A stretch of DNA of 64,000 nucleotides from Aquirhabdus sp. (GCA_030149815.1 JASLHI010000019.1:69789-133788); one strand, 5' to 3'. Shown: positions 54,912 to 64,000, counted from the first letter of the stretch. Notes: a model not told the origin generated them from the letters alone. Program-made: numbers and translations.

Positions 54912-55178
54912 AATTTGAAACATTTTTGCATCATCTGAAATTAGTTGCATTGCTGAATTTGTGTAAGATTTTGGATGGCACGTAAGTCAAAAAACAAAAT
55001 AGTCATTTAAATTCAACAATTAACCAAACAAACAAAACCCTTTTGCGTTACAAAATGGTTACATTTCAATGCCTCTCACGTATGAAAGTCACCCAAACAT
55101 TATATGCCTTTTTCAAATTTTACCGATATTTTCAGTGAGAGTTTGCAAAAACCACTATGCGAATTAGACTCGCATCCG
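54912..55178. other. Intergenic stretch without recognised features
   Basis: About 270 bases between the CarO-like control region and the ahcY promoter. I see no ORF with a ribosome site, no hairpin with a T run and no recognisable box. Confidence 0.5.
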
Positions 55179-55184
55179 TACAAT
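55179..55184 (+). promoter_or_regulatory. -10 element of the ahcY transcript
   Basis: TACAAT placed 7 bases before the first base pair of the riboswitch, where transcription should begin. The -35 is weak (TATGCG at 17 bases). Confidence 0.6.
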
Positions 55185-55190
55185 ACATCC

Positions 55191-55361
55191 ACCGAGGGAT
55201 GCTGCAACAGAAATATGTGACTGAGTGAAATCGATGATGACCCAAAATCATCCTCAATAACTCACCACTCTTAAACTTCTGCTAGGCTCGGTACGTCGCT
55301 CCTACTTAAATGCCATTATGTTGGGCATTAAGTCATCTTATATAAAGCAACGGCATCCGCG
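55191..55361 (+). promoter_or_regulatory. S-adenosylhomocysteine (SAH) riboswitch
   Basis: Conserved SAH-riboswitch core (Rfam RF01057 type): ACCGAGGGATGCTGCAACAG at 55191-55210 and AGGCTCGGT at 55284-55292, closing P1 (ACCGAG with CTCGGT). The pseudoknot is GGATGC (55197-55202) with GCATCC (55353-55358), inside ACGGCATCC. A GATGAT/ATCATC hairpin and an AATGCC/GGCATT hairpin fill the loops; the insert before the pseudoknot is long. SAH binding should switch on ahcY, whose product removes SAH, and probably metF. Confidence 0.93.
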
Positions 55362-55387
55362 AACTTAAGTGATCTAAGGAGATCCTC

Positions 55388-56770
55388 ATGAACGCGGTGG
55401 TCAATACTCACGACTATAAAGTCGCAGACATTAAACTTGCTGACTTTGGTCGCAAAGAAATTCTTCTCGCTGAATCTGAAATGCCAGCTCTCATGGGCTT
55501 GCGTCGTCGTTATGCTGCGGCAAAACCACTGGCAGGCGCAAAAATTCTCGGTTGTATTCACATGACAATTCAAACCGCAGTGCTCATCGAGACACTGGTT
55601 GATTTGGGTGCTGAAGTACGCTGGACATCATGTAATATTTTCTCAACACAAGATCACGCTGCTGCTGCAATTGCTGCTAGCGGAACACCTGTGTTTGCTT
55701 GGAAAGGCGAAACTGAAGAAGAATACTGGTGGTGTATCGAACAACAACTTCATGTTAATGGCGAACTATGGCAAGCCAACATGATTTTGGACGATGGCGG
55801 CGACCTCACAGGTGTTGTTCATGACAAATACCCACAACTTCTTGCAAACATTCATGGTGTGACAGAAGAAACCACAACTGGTGTTGCACGCTTGTTCGAA
55901 ATGTGGAAAGACGGTTCACTTAAAATTCCAGCTGTGAACGTCAATGATGCTGTCACTAAGTCAAAAAACGATAACAAATACGGCTGCCGTCATTCACTGA
56001 ATGATGCAATTAAACGCGGTACAGACATGTTACTCGCTGGTCGCCGCGCACTTGTTATCGGTTACGGAGATGTGGGTAAAGGTTCAGCACAATCATTACG
56101 CCAAGAAGGCATGATTGTACGCGTGACTGAAATCGATCCAATTTGCGCAATGCAGGCCTGCATGGATGGTTATGAAGTTGTTTCTGCGTATAAAAATGGC
56201 GTCGTGACTGGTAATAAAGCTGACATCGACCAAGTTTTACTCGGCTCAACTGACCTCATTGTAACTACAACGGGTAACGATAAAGTGTGTGATGCAGCAA
56301 TGCTCGACACTCTGAAAAAAGGCGCTGTAGTTTGTAATATCGGTCACTTTGATACTGAAATTGATACTGCATATCTGCGCAAAAACTATCGTTGGGAAGA
56401 AGTTAAACCTCAAGTCCATCAAGTATTCCGTAGTGATGCACGCGATGATTACTTAATTTTGTTGTCTGAAGGACGTTTAGTGAACCTCGGTAATGCAACA
56501 GGTCATCCATCACGTATCATGGATGGTTCATTTGCAAACCAAGTATTGGCGCAAATGTATCTCTTTAGTGAAAAGTTTGCCGATCTACCAGCTGACCAAA
56601 AACAAGCTAAAGTTCGCGTTGAACTCTTGCCAAAGAAACTGGACGAAGAAGTTGCAGCAGCAATGGTTGCAGGCTTTGGTGGCGTATTGACACAACTGAC
56701 TCCAGAGCAAGCAAAGTATTTAGGTGTGCCAGTCGAAGGTCCATATAAACCTGAAACTTATAAATATTAA
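55388..56770 (+). CDS. ahcY: Adenosylhomocysteinase
   Basis: Hydrolyses S-adenosylhomocysteine to adenosine and homocysteine with tightly bound NAD; keeps methylation going. 460 residues: [38 protein letters not shown], the NAD-binding [17 protein letters not shown], and the C-terminal [20 protein letters not shown] with the PYKPETYKY end. AAGGAG precedes the ATG at 55388. Controlled by the SAH riboswitch directly upstream, an arrangement known from Pseudomonas and relatives. Confidence 0.98.
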   Translation: MNAVVNTHDYKVADIKLADFGRKEILLAESEMPALMGLRRRYAAAKPLAGAKILGCIHMTIQTAVLIETLVDLGAEVRWTSCNIFSTQDHAAAAIAASGTPVFAWKGETEEEYWWCIEQQLHVNGELWQANMILDDGGDLTGVVHDKYPQLLANIHGVTEETTTGVARLFEMWKDGSLKIPAVNVNDAVTKSKNDNKYGCRHSLNDAIKRGTDMLLAGRRALVIGYGDVGKGSAQSLRQEGMIVRVTEIDPICAMQACMDGYEVVSAYKNGVVTGNKADIDQVLLGSTDLIVTTTGNDKVCDAAMLDTLKKGAVVCNIGHFDTEIDTAYLRKNYRWEEVKPQVHQVFRSDARDDYLILLSEGRLVNLGNATGHPSRIMDGSFANQVLAQMYLFSEKFADLPADQKQAKVRVELLPKKLDEEVAAAMVAGFGGVLTQLTPEQAKYLGVPVEGPYKPETYKY

Positions 56771-56932
56771 TTTAGTCATTCAAAAATAGAGAATTAGTCA
56801 CGTTATCTCTAATGATGGCGTGGCTATGGTTTTCAACTTCGGTTTTAAACTCAATTTTTTAACTCATGAAACACTCTCTTTTGATTCTGATCGAAAGAGT
56901 AATCAAACATCTTTTTGATCGAATTAATCCAC

Positions 56933-57772
56933 ATGACGACTACAACAGTAACACCGATATCATTTGAATTTTTCCCGCCAAAAACAGATCTTGGCGCTGA
57001 AAAGATTTTGGCAGTACACCAAGAATTACAGACATTAAATCCTGCTTATTTTTCCGTAACTTATGGCGCGGGTGGTTCTACACGTGATCGAACGCTTGCG
57101 ACCATTGATGCCTTACATGGCAATGGCGCACCTGTCGCACCGCATCTTTCTTGTATTGGTGATGATAAGTCCCGTATTGCTGAACTGCTAGAACGCTATA
57201 AAAACCAAGGCATTCGTCATTTAGTCGCATTGCGCGGAGATTTACCGTCAGGTCAGGTTGGCTTGGGTGAACTCCCCTACGCGCGTGATCTTGTGCAATT
57301 CATTCGTGAAACCACAGGTGACCACTTTCATATCGAAGTTGCGGCTTATCCCGAGATGCACCCTCAAGCTGAATCTTTTGACCAAGACATTGAGCGTTTC
57401 ATTGAAAAAGTAAAAGCTGGCGCAAATTCTGCGATTACCCAATTCTTCTTCAATGCAGATAGTTACTTTTATTTTGTTGATGAACTTGCAAAACGCGGTG
57501 TGCATACACCAATCATTCCAGGAATCATGCCGATTACCAATGCCAGCAATTTGATCCGCTTTGCAGACTCTTCTGGCGCAGAAATTCCGCGTTGGATTCG
57601 TAAACAGTTAGCAGCATACGGTGATGATAGTCAACGTATTCGTGCATTTGGACATGAGGTTGTTGTACGTCTATGTGAACGTTTGATCGCTGGTGGCGCA
57701 CCTGCATTGCACTTTTACACCATGAATCAAACAGAGCCAACGCGTCAATTAGTTAAAGATCTCGGTCTATGA
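56933..57772 (+). CDS. metF: Methylenetetrahydrofolate reductase
   Basis: FAD enzyme reducing 5,10-methylene-THF to 5-methyl-THF, the methyl donor for methionine. 279 residues from ATG 56933; a TTG at 56915 would add six. Motifs: ISFEFFPPKTDLGAEKI (Glu of the active site), FSVTYGAGGSTRDRTL, HLSCIGDDKSRIAELL, LVALRGDLPSG, TQFFFNADSYFYFVDEL and IPGIMPITNASNLIRFA. 160 bases after ahcY, without a clear terminator, so co-transcription under the riboswitch is likely. Confidence 0.96.
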   Translation: MTTTTVTPISFEFFPPKTDLGAEKILAVHQELQTLNPAYFSVTYGAGGSTRDRTLATIDALHGNGAPVAPHLSCIGDDKSRIAELLERYKNQGIRHLVALRGDLPSGQVGLGELPYARDLVQFIRETTGDHFHIEVAAYPEMHPQAESFDQDIERFIEKVKAGANSAITQFFFNADSYFYFVDELAKRGVHTPIIPGIMPITNASNLIRFADSSGAEIPRWIRKQLAAYGDDSQRIRAFGHEVVVRLCERLIAGGAPALHFYTMNQTEPTRQLVKDLGL

Positions 57773-57810
57773 TTATCAAATAGCGCTTCATCTCTTTGGC
57801 GTAATTAGAT

Positions 57811-58407
57811 ATGCAAAATCTACTTCAAAAGAATATTGACTTGCTTTTAAATGGCCTTGTTTCCAATGATGAAGATGTTACACGAGAAGCAATATTTGCC
57901 ATGAAGCGCTCTCAATGGGCAGAAAAATCGATATTAGACTCGACTTTTTCTGCTCTAATTGAAGTATTAGCGTCAAATGTAGCGCAAAGATCAAAACATA
58001 CTTCTTTTATCGTTTATTATTTTGAATCATCCTTCAAGTTTTTAGATTTCAATCAAAAGAAGCAACTTTTGTCATTAATAGAATCCAGATATGATTCATA
58101 TAAAGACTGGATGGTGCAGTTTAGCTTTTCAGAGATTTTAGGAGAGAAATTTTCCAATCTAGCATCTCTAAATGTTGTTAAACGCTTGAATCGGCGAACA
58201 CGAGGACAATTCAAGCTCTTCATTCCGCATGCATTTGAACATCATGCGACTAACTCACACTCCACGTTAGTCAAAGCAATTGCTCTAAATGAACTAAAAA
58301 AACTTCAATTTCGCCAGCCGACTAATGTTGTTCGGGAAGCAAAAATTTCGCTAAGAAGGGTAAATCAGCGTAAAAACATTTTTGTATTAAAGCATATTAA
58401 AAAATAG
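57811..58407 (+). CDS. Hypothetical helical protein between metF and bioA
   Basis: Not recognised. 198 residues, soluble, no signal peptide. The first two thirds look all-helical with a repeat-like rhythm (NIDLLLNGLVSNDEDVTREA, STFSALIEVLASNVAQRS, QKKQLLSLIESRYDSYKDW), as in HEAT/ARM-like folds; the last third is basic (VVKRLNRRTRGQFKLF, REAKISLRRVNQRKN), possibly contacting nucleic acid. It lies 38 bases after metF and 11 before bioA, so it is in the same transcript, yet it is markedly more AT-rich than both. Likely inserted. Function unknown. Confidence 0.65.
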   Translation: MQNLLQKNIDLLLNGLVSNDEDVTREAIFAMKRSQWAEKSILDSTFSALIEVLASNVAQRSKHTSFIVYYFESSFKFLDFNQKKQLLSLIESRYDSYKDWMVQFSFSEILGEKFSNLASLNVVKRLNRRTRGQFKLFIPHAFEHHATNSHSTLVKAIALNELKKLQFRQPTNVVREAKISLRRVNQRKNIFVLKHIKK

Positions 58408-58418
58408 GCTACTAAGTA

Positions 58419-59780
58419 ATGAACTCAGCACTTTGGCATCCTTGCACACAGATGCAAACCCATGAAAACTCACCACCGCTTGAAGTGGTGCGTGGTCAAG
58501 GTGCTTATCTCTATAAAGCAGACGACACACCTATCCTAGACGCGATTAGTTCATGGTGGGTAAATCTGCATGGGCATAGCCATCCAAAGGTAAATGCAGC
58601 GATCATTGATCAGCTTGGACAACTTGAACAAGTGATGCTCGCTGGCTTTACCCATCCACCGATAGAACAACTTGCGCAACGCCTAGTTGAGATTACTCCA
58701 GAAAAGCTAACGCGTTGTTTCTTTGCTGATAGCGGCTCTGCTGCGGTAGAAGTCGCACTTAAAATGAGCTTGCAGTATTGGCATCAATCCCATCAGCCAC
58801 AACGTAGAACCTTTATTTCACTGCAAAACGGCTATCATGGTGAAACCCTTGGCAGTCTTGCTGTTACGGATATCCCTCTTTTTTCGAGCCAATATCAGCC
58901 ATTACTCATTCAACATTTGCGTGCGCCGACACCTGACCTCACATTAAAAGAAATAGGCGAAACAGATCACGATTTTCTAGCGCGTCAATTTGCTGCACTG
59001 GAAAAAATACTCATAGAACATCACGACACTGTTTGCGCGATTATTGTCGAACCGCTTGTCCAAGGTGCAGCGGGCATGAAAATGTATCCACCTATTTATT
59101 TAAAGTGGTTACGCGCACTCTGTGATCGACTCAACGTCCATTTAATTTTTGATGAAATTGCAGTCGGTTTTGGTCGTACAGGGACGATGTTTGCACTGGA
59201 ACAAGCAGAAGTAACACCAGATTTCCTCTGTCTATCCAAGGGACTTACAGCGGGCTATCTTCCAATGTCTTGTGTCATGACGACCGATGACGTCTATCAA
59301 GCCTTTTATAGTACAGATATCACCCGTGGTTTTTTGCATTCCCATAGTTTTACGGGAAATCCGCTCGCAGCACGCGCAGCGCTGGCCTCACTCGATATTT
59401 TTCAGCACGAAAATACACTGCAAAAAAACCAGCAACTTATCATGATCATGCAAAATGAATTAGCAAAATTACATGATCATCCAAACACTCGTCATATACG
59501 CCAAACAGGGATGATTGGAGCTTTTGAATTCGTACAAGCTAATGGTCAACCCTATCCAGCTCACGATGCTCGTGGTCGTTTGATCGCTCAATTTGCAATG
59601 AGTAAAGGTATTTTATTACGCCCTATTGGACATCAAGTTTATATTATTCCGCCCTACTGCATTACATCAGACGAAATAAAACACCTTATTGATGTGGCAC
59701 GGCAAGCTATTGAATGGGCGGCTCAGCAATCCATTCATTCAATCTCGAATCATCATACGGAAAATTTATCATTACCATGA
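58419..59780 (+). CDS. bioA: Adenosylmethionine--8-amino-7-oxononanoate aminotransferase
   Basis: PLP enzyme of biotin synthesis that uses SAM as amino donor to make 7,8-diaminopelargonate. 453 residues: WHPCTQMQTHENSPPLEVVR (the DAPA synthase start), DAISSWWVNLHGHSHPKVNA, FFADSGSAAVEVALKMSLQY, NGYHGETLGSLAVTD, LIFDEIAVGFGRTG (cofactor Asp) and CLSKGLTAGYLPMS (PLP Lys). The other bio genes are not here. Its stop overlaps the rsmE start (ATGA), so translation is coupled. Confidence 0.97.
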   Translation: MNSALWHPCTQMQTHENSPPLEVVRGQGAYLYKADDTPILDAISSWWVNLHGHSHPKVNAAIIDQLGQLEQVMLAGFTHPPIEQLAQRLVEITPEKLTRCFFADSGSAAVEVALKMSLQYWHQSHQPQRRTFISLQNGYHGETLGSLAVTDIPLFSSQYQPLLIQHLRAPTPDLTLKEIGETDHDFLARQFAALEKILIEHHDTVCAIIVEPLVQGAAGMKMYPPIYLKWLRALCDRLNVHLIFDEIAVGFGRTGTMFALEQAEVTPDFLCLSKGLTAGYLPMSCVMTTDDVYQAFYSTDITRGFLHSHSFTGNPLAARAALASLDIFQHENTLQKNQQLIMIMQNELAKLHDHPNTRHIRQTGMIGAFEFVQANGQPYPAHDARGRLIAQFAMSKGILLRPIGHQVYIIPPYCITSDEIKHLIDVARQAIEWAAQQSIHSISNHHTENLSLP

Positions 59781-60484
59781 GTCGCTTTTTTGCAGATATT
59801 CCTCTCAATATAGATCAGGTCATTGAGTTACCTGAGGTCGTTTTTCATCATTGGGTTCGAGTTCTTCGCGCAAATGTCGGAGATCAGTCGACTCTATTTA
59901 ACGGCTTGGGCGGCGAATATGACGTGGAACTGGTAGAGATCAATAAAAAAAATGCAACGGCACGCGTCCTAGGCTTTAATTCAATCAATCGCACTGAGCC
60001 GTATTTCGTGACTTTAGGACAAGTCATGAGTAAAGGAGATCGCATGGATTATGCGATTCAAAAAGCCACAGAGCTAGGTGTTGGAGCAATTCAGCTATTA
60101 ACCAGTGAACGCTGTGAAATGCGTCTAAAATATGACCGCGATCAGAAAAAAATAGATCATTGGCAACACATCGCAATTGCCGCATGTGAACAATGCGGAT
60201 TGAATCGCATCCCTCAAATTCTCGCACCAACCTCATTAGAAAATTGGCTGCCACAAATACAAAGCGAACTAAAACTGGTACTTGCCCCTATACAAGCACC
60301 AAAACCATTACCCTCAACCTTACCCAAAACAATTAGCTTGTTGATTGGTGCAGAAGGTGGATTAAGTGCAATAGAAATAGAAATGGCCGAAAAATCTGGT
60401 TTCCTAAAATGGCAAATCGGCGAACGGATATTAAGAACAGAAACAGCACCCGTCGTCGCTCTGGCGCAACTGATGGCCAATTAA
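59777..60484 (+). CDS. rsmE: 16S rRNA (uracil-1498-N3)-methyltransferase
   Basis: SPOUT methyltransferase of the small ribosomal subunit. 235 residues from ATG 59777 (MSRFFADIPL), which overlaps the bioA stop by four bases. N-terminal PUA-like domain (FHHWVRVLRANVGDQSTLFN), then the knot domain: KGDRMDYAIQKATELGVGAI, ACEQCGLNRIP, LLIGAEGGLSAIEIEMAEKS and LGERILRTETA-type LILRTETAP context. No terminator is obvious before the next gene. Confidence 0.96.
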   Translation: MSRFFADIPLNIDQVIELPEVVFHHWVRVLRANVGDQSTLFNGLGGEYDVELVEINKKNATARVLGFNSINRTEPYFVTLGQVMSKGDRMDYAIQKATELGVGAIQLLTSERCEMRLKYDRDQKKIDHWQHIAIAACEQCGLNRIPQILAPTSLENWLPQIQSELKLVLAPIQAPKPLPSTLPKTISLLIGAEGGLSAIEIEMAEKSGFLKWQIGERILRTETAPVVALAQLMAN

Positions 60485-60675
60485 AATATTTGGTACTGTC
60501 AAATAGATCAGGTTATATATTCTTTATCCTTACAAAGGTGTATATATAGACAAAGTCCTATTTCTTCGTAAATATCTATTTCGCTTTTGTGAAACATAAG
60601 GCACAATCTGTAGGACAATAATGTAGATTCGTTGAGAAACGGGCAGTATTTTTCCAACAATCACAGGAGCCGTTA

Positions 60676-63579
60676 ATGTCGGGATATGAAGAACAGAGTA
60701 TTCTTAAGCAGCGCATATGGCGCATGCAAATCCTGAATACTCGCTCACATCAGGCATTGCTACTGTTCTCATTGCTCAGTTTAGTTTTACTTACCTTTAT
60801 TCTGTACCAACGTTTCTCTTTGGTTGATGACAACAAACTAGCAGGTTGGACTGTCATCTCGATTAGTATTATTGCCATTTCTTCTGCACTCAATAATCAT
60901 TTTAATAATCGAGAGCATCGTGTCTCTCCGAAGTTCTTTGATCTTTACCTTTTATCATCAGCATTTGTTTTAGGCATCGTTCTTGCGACAGGTCAACTCG
61001 TTTTTCACCCGATAAGACCATTTACATCTGGCTCAAATATGGTTGAAAGTTCAATCAATCTATTTGGTTTGGTGTTGCTGTTCTCGCACATGCTTGCACT
61101 GATTTGTTATACCGATCGCTATCGCTTGTTTTTTGTATTTGTACTGACCAGCGTATCACCACTACTCTATCAGGAAATAACTTCAGACCCGAGCTTATTG
61201 CTCAAGCCGCATAGCATCATGGTAAATGTTTATGTGTCATTTATGCTGTTCTGTGGCTATAAAATGCATAGGATGCGCACCAAATCAGCATGGCTCGTTA
61301 TTCGCAACGAGAACCTGATTGACTACATGGAGTCCTCAAAAGAACAGACGGAGCATATTAATAGCCAGCTTGAAGAAGAAATGAGACAGCGGATCTACAC
61401 AGAAGAGAAGCTTCAAGAATCCAATATACATCTTGAAGAAAAAATTTTGGAAAGAACACGAGACCTCACTGAAAGTAACCTGCAATTACAAAGTTCTCAG
61501 CAACGCCTTGAAATGGCGCATAGTGCGGGTGGAATTGGCACATGGGATTGGGATATTACTGCTCGAAAAATGCACTCAACGAATATTGAGCAGATATTAG
61601 GCTACAAAAATGACGAAATGGATGCATTTTTAGGCGATATGTCCAAAGTAGTTCATCCAGAAGATTACCCTGCCGTTCGCAAAGCCATCGCTGCACACCT
61701 CTTAAATCATACTGATCGCTATGAAGCAGAGTTTCGCATGCGCCATAAATATGGTTATTGGGTTTGGGTGCAAGACATGGGACGCGTTGTACAACGTAAT
61801 CCTAAGACTCGATTTGCAGAACGCATGGTTGGTGTTCGCCGCAATATTACTGCTGAAAAAGCCTCTGATGAACGCCAAAAGCTCGCATCTACAGTATTCC
61901 AACAAGCTGCCGAAGGAATTGTGATTCTTGATAAGAACATGACGTACATCAATGTAAACCCTTACTTTGAACGGATGACTGGCTTCAAAAAAGAATTACT
62001 GATTGGTAAAGAAATTTTTACCTCAGACAGCACTCAAACGCCTCTAGAACAACAATCTAAAAGTAAAATTGTGAAGAACCTTCATACCACAGGTCAATAT
62101 GAAGGCGAAATTCAAATTCAGCATAAAAATGGCGATGATATTCCTGTCTGGTTACACATCAATCCTATTTTTGATCACAACCAACAAAAAACGCATTACA
62201 TTGCAATTTTGAATGACCTCACTGAACGTAAGAAAAATGAGCAACGACTTTCTTACCTTTCAAACTATGATCTTCTGACCGACTTACCAAATCGTCATTT
62301 CTTCAAAGATCATATGCACCAAATCATTTTGAAGAGCTTAGAAACTAATTCAACGTTTGCATTATTGCGCTTAAACATCGATCGCTTCCGCTTATTAAAT
62401 GATCTTCTCGGCACCGATGGCGCTGACATTCTACTCAGACATGTTGCACAACGACTTTCCACATATGACGCACGCGCCAGTATGATTGCACGATTAGGAA
62501 GCGATGACTTTGCAATTATGCTGTCCTACCCGCGTGACAATGAAAAAGATGTTGAGCAATATTGTGAGCGTTTATTAGAAGTATTTAACAGTCCATTCGA
62601 TGTACGTGCTCAGGAAATTACGGTCACGATTTCAATTGGTGTTGCGCTGTGTCCAAAGCATGGCAAACAAGTGGATACACTATCTAATACCGCTGAAAAT
62701 GCTCTACAAGAAGCAAAACGACTCGGAGGCAATGCGATTCGCTTTGCCAGCAGTCAAGGTGGTATACAATCATTAGAACGCGTTAATCTTGAAAACGCAT
62801 TACGTAAAGCAATCTCTAACACTGAATTCGTGGTCTTTTATCAACCTAAACTCAATGCCATGACTCGCCATATTGAAGGTTTTGAGGCATTGGTTCGCTG
62901 GAGCCATCCAAGCAAGGGAATCGTAGCACCCGTTCAATTTATTGGACTCGCAGAGGAAATGGGGATTATCTCTGCACTCGGTGAGTTTGTATTAGATCAA
63001 TCATGTGCACAAATTAAAAAATGGCATGATGCGGGTTTTCATAATATTTCGATTGCAGTCAACGTTTCTGCACAACAATTACAACGTGGCAATTTTATTG
63101 ATACATTGGATCGGATTCTTGAAGATCACCAAATTGATCCACGTTTGCTTGAATTGGAAATTACCGAAACACTGCTCATGGATGATACGGATCAGGTTCA
63201 AGCCATTCTGCAAGAAATTAAACGTCGTGGTGTGACGATTGCACTCGATGACTTTGGTACCGGCTATTCATCTTTGTCCTATCTCGGACTTTACCCAATT
63301 GATGTCATTAAAATTGACCGCTCATTCGTCATTCAAATGATTGGCAATGAAGAGCAAAAAGCCATTGTTCGCGCGATTCTGGCAATGAGTAAATCACTAA
63401 AAATGAAAGTCGTTGCTGAGGGTGTAGAAACACTTGAACAAGCGCAGTTTTTATGTGAAGAAGGATGCGAGTTACTACAAGGATACTTATTTAGTAAGCC
63501 TGTTCCAGCTTTTGAGGCTAATAAGCTTTTGATGAATTCAATGGGCGATATAGTGATTCCAAAACAGATGTCAATATAA
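60676..63579 (+). CDS. Membrane PAS-GGDEF-EAL protein, probable cyclic-di-GMP phosphodiesterase
   Basis: 967 residues. About five N-terminal membrane helices (residues 25-200), a coiled coil (STEEKLQESNIHLEEKILER region), two PAS domains (about 280-395, 405-520; GIGTWDWDITARKMHSTN, GIVILDKNMTYINVNPYFER), a GGDEF domain and an EAL domain. The GGDEF signature reads GSDDF at 608-612, so cyclase activity is doubtful. The EAL domain is intact: EAL at 737-739 (EALVRW), ELEITETLLMDD, ALDDFGTGYSSLSYL, IKIDRSFV, VAEGVET and LQGYLFSKP. Hence it likely degrades cyclic-di-GMP, with the GGDEF part as GTP sensor, as in related proteins. CAGGAG precedes the ATG at 60676. Confidence 0.92.
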   Translation: MSGYEEQSILKQRIWRMQILNTRSHQALLLFSLLSLVLLTFILYQRFSLVDDNKLAGWTVISISIIAISSALNNHFNNREHRVSPKFFDLYLLSSAFVLGIVLATGQLVFHPIRPFTSGSNMVESSINLFGLVLLFSHMLALICYTDRYRLFFVFVLTSVSPLLYQEITSDPSLLLKPHSIMVNVYVSFMLFCGYKMHRMRTKSAWLVIRNENLIDYMESSKEQTEHINSQLEEEMRQRIYTEEKLQESNIHLEEKILERTRDLTESNLQLQSSQQRLEMAHSAGGIGTWDWDITARKMHSTNIEQILGYKNDEMDAFLGDMSKVVHPEDYPAVRKAIAAHLLNHTDRYEAEFRMRHKYGYWVWVQDMGRVVQRNPKTRFAERMVGVRRNITAEKASDERQKLASTVFQQAAEGIVILDKNMTYINVNPYFERMTGFKKELLIGKEIFTSDSTQTPLEQQSKSKIVKNLHTTGQYEGEIQIQHKNGDDIPVWLHINPIFDHNQQKTHYIAILNDLTERKKNEQRLSYLSNYDLLTDLPNRHFFKDHMHQIILKSLETNSTFALLRLNIDRFRLLNDLLGTDGADILLRHVAQRLSTYDARASMIARLGSDDFAIMLSYPRDNEKDVEQYCERLLEVFNSPFDVRAQEITVTISIGVALCPKHGKQVDTLSNTAENALQEAKRLGGNAIRFASSQGGIQSLERVNLENALRKAISNTEFVVFYQPKLNAMTRHIEGFEALVRWSHPSKGIVAPVQFIGLAEEMGIISALGEFVLDQSCAQIKKWHDAGFHNISIAVNVSAQQLQRGNFIDTLDRILEDHQIDPRLLELEITETLLMDDTDQVQAILQEIKRRGVTIALDDFGTGYSSLSYLGLYPIDVIKIDRSFVIQMIGNEEQKAIVRAILAMSKSLKMKVVAEGVETLEQAQFLCEEGCELLQGYLFSKPVPAFEANKLLMNSMGDIVIPKQMSI

Positions 63580-63675
63580 TCTGCTTTCTACCAATTTGTA
63601 TTTATAAAAACTCTTAATAATCGTATCAATTTCTCATAATTCTCTAGTAATCCGCACAAAAACAAATCGATGCTA

Positions 63676-63889
63676 TGCTACAATACATCACTTAGCATTA
63701 TGTCCTACTCATCTTGTAATGCGCGAAACGCTTAGCAAATTTTCACAAAGAATTTGCAAACAAGTCTAGTCTTCGCAACGGGCTGATCACCAATGAGCCC
63801 GCCCCCAAATATTGAAATCGTATGACGCCAAGCCGTCACGATCCTTCTATAGGATCATTCCACCCGTTTAAGTAGACAACGAGAGCAAG
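63676..63889 (+). promoter_or_regulatory. maeB promoter and long structured leader
   Basis: Extended -10 TGCTACAAT at 63676-63684 (TG at 63676-63677), start expected near 63691. The leader of about 200 bases holds four successive hairpins: GCAAATT/AATTTGC (63735-63757), CGGGCT/AGCCCG (63779-63801), TGACG/CGTCA (63823-63838) and GATCCT/AGGATC (63840-63856). None carries a T run, so this looks like a regulatory 5' UTR rather than terminators. Confidence 0.55.
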
Positions 63890-64000
63890 ATGGACAAGCA
63901 AGAACTCAAACAAGCCGCACTGGATTATCACGAATTTCCAAAACCCGGTAAAATTAACGTTGTTCCTAGCAAACAACTCGCAAACCAACATGATTTAGCA
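63890..64000 (+). CDS. maeB: NADP-dependent malic enzyme, N-terminal fragment
   Basis: The first 37 codons before the window ends: MDKQELKQAALDYHEFPKPG and then KINVVPSKQLANQHDLA, the typical start of the MaeB-type malic enzyme that decarboxylates malate to pyruvate and gives NADPH. GAGAGC lies 4-9 bases before the ATG. Partial only because of the window edge. Preceded by a long structured leader. Confidence 0.85.
   Translation, partial: MDKQELKQAALDYHEFPKPGKINVVPSKQLANQHDLA

Overview
The window looks like a chromosomal segment of a gammaproteobacterium of the family Moraxellaceae, close to Acinetobacter. The evidence is the gene order alaS-lysC-csrA, the order pabC-mltG-tmk, a CarO-like outer-membrane barrel, an SAH riboswitch in front of ahcY-metF, FadI-type thiolase, RlmM, TrmL and MaeB sequences of gammaproteobacterial type, and a moderately AT-rich composition. 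I see no phage, transposase, integrase or CRISPR array. Almost everything is housekeeping, with small AT-richer orphan genes scattered between.

Layout. 1-8.3 kb: a FadI-type thiolase with a Lys/Ala/Pro-rich N-terminal extension, a Fur-controlled hemP missed by long-ORF calling, then a minus-strand block (exported protein, MFS transporter, aroC, a duplicated-domain exported protein, prmB, an 81-residue orphan, a Kua/CarF-type lipid desaturase). 8.5-13.2 kb: alaS, lysC, csrA. 13.2-16.5 kb: alpha/beta hydrolase, then murB overlapping a YdcF-like protein. 16.7-26.2 kb: class 3 aldehyde dehydrogenase, GlsB-type membrane protein, argG, a membrane diguanylate cyclase, pyrC-rnt, a Pif1-like helicase, nnrD and tRNA-Glu. 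26.2-31.4 kb: a MerR regulator divergent from a small membrane protein with a textbook MerR promoter between them, an MgtC/DUF4010 protein, radA and a Tim44-like protein. 31.5-40.6 kb: htpG behind a sigma-32 promoter, a DUF1963 protein, a glycine-zipper protein, ampG-gloA, a split-barrel flavoprotein and a very large Lon-like protease. 40.7-50.1 kb: a second diguanylate cyclase, grxD, argD, a membrane orphan, a probable new structured RNA (minus strand, about 44783-45000), trmL, sat, rlmM, a DUF3465 protein and a Fur-boxed DUF4198 protein. 50.1-55.2 kb: a zinc-ribbon orphan, then pabC-mltG-tmk with a complete class A beta-lactamase as last gene, then a CarO-like barrel. 55.2-64 kb: SAH riboswitch-ahcY-metF, an orphan, bioA-rsmE, a PAS-GGDEF-EAL protein, and the start of maeB behind a long structured leader.

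How the genes work together. Several neighbourhoods form functional sets: one-carbon and methyl recycling (SAH riboswitch, ahcY, metF; bioA consumes SAM), cell-wall turnover and beta-lactam response (murB, mltG, ampG, class A beta-lactamase), iron (hemP and DUF4198, each with a Fur-like site), cyclic-di-GMP (two GGEEF cyclases, one with an intact product-inhibition motif and one without, plus an EAL protein with a degenerate GGDEF), and arginine synthesis (argG, argD, unlinked).

The best candidates for something undescribed are the minus-strand structured RNA near 44.9 kb, the structured maeB leader, the MerR/membrane-protein pair, the exported protein with tandem TonB-C-like halves, and the beta-lactamase embedded in the mltG-tmk operon. 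All calls are from reading sequence; no database search was possible.
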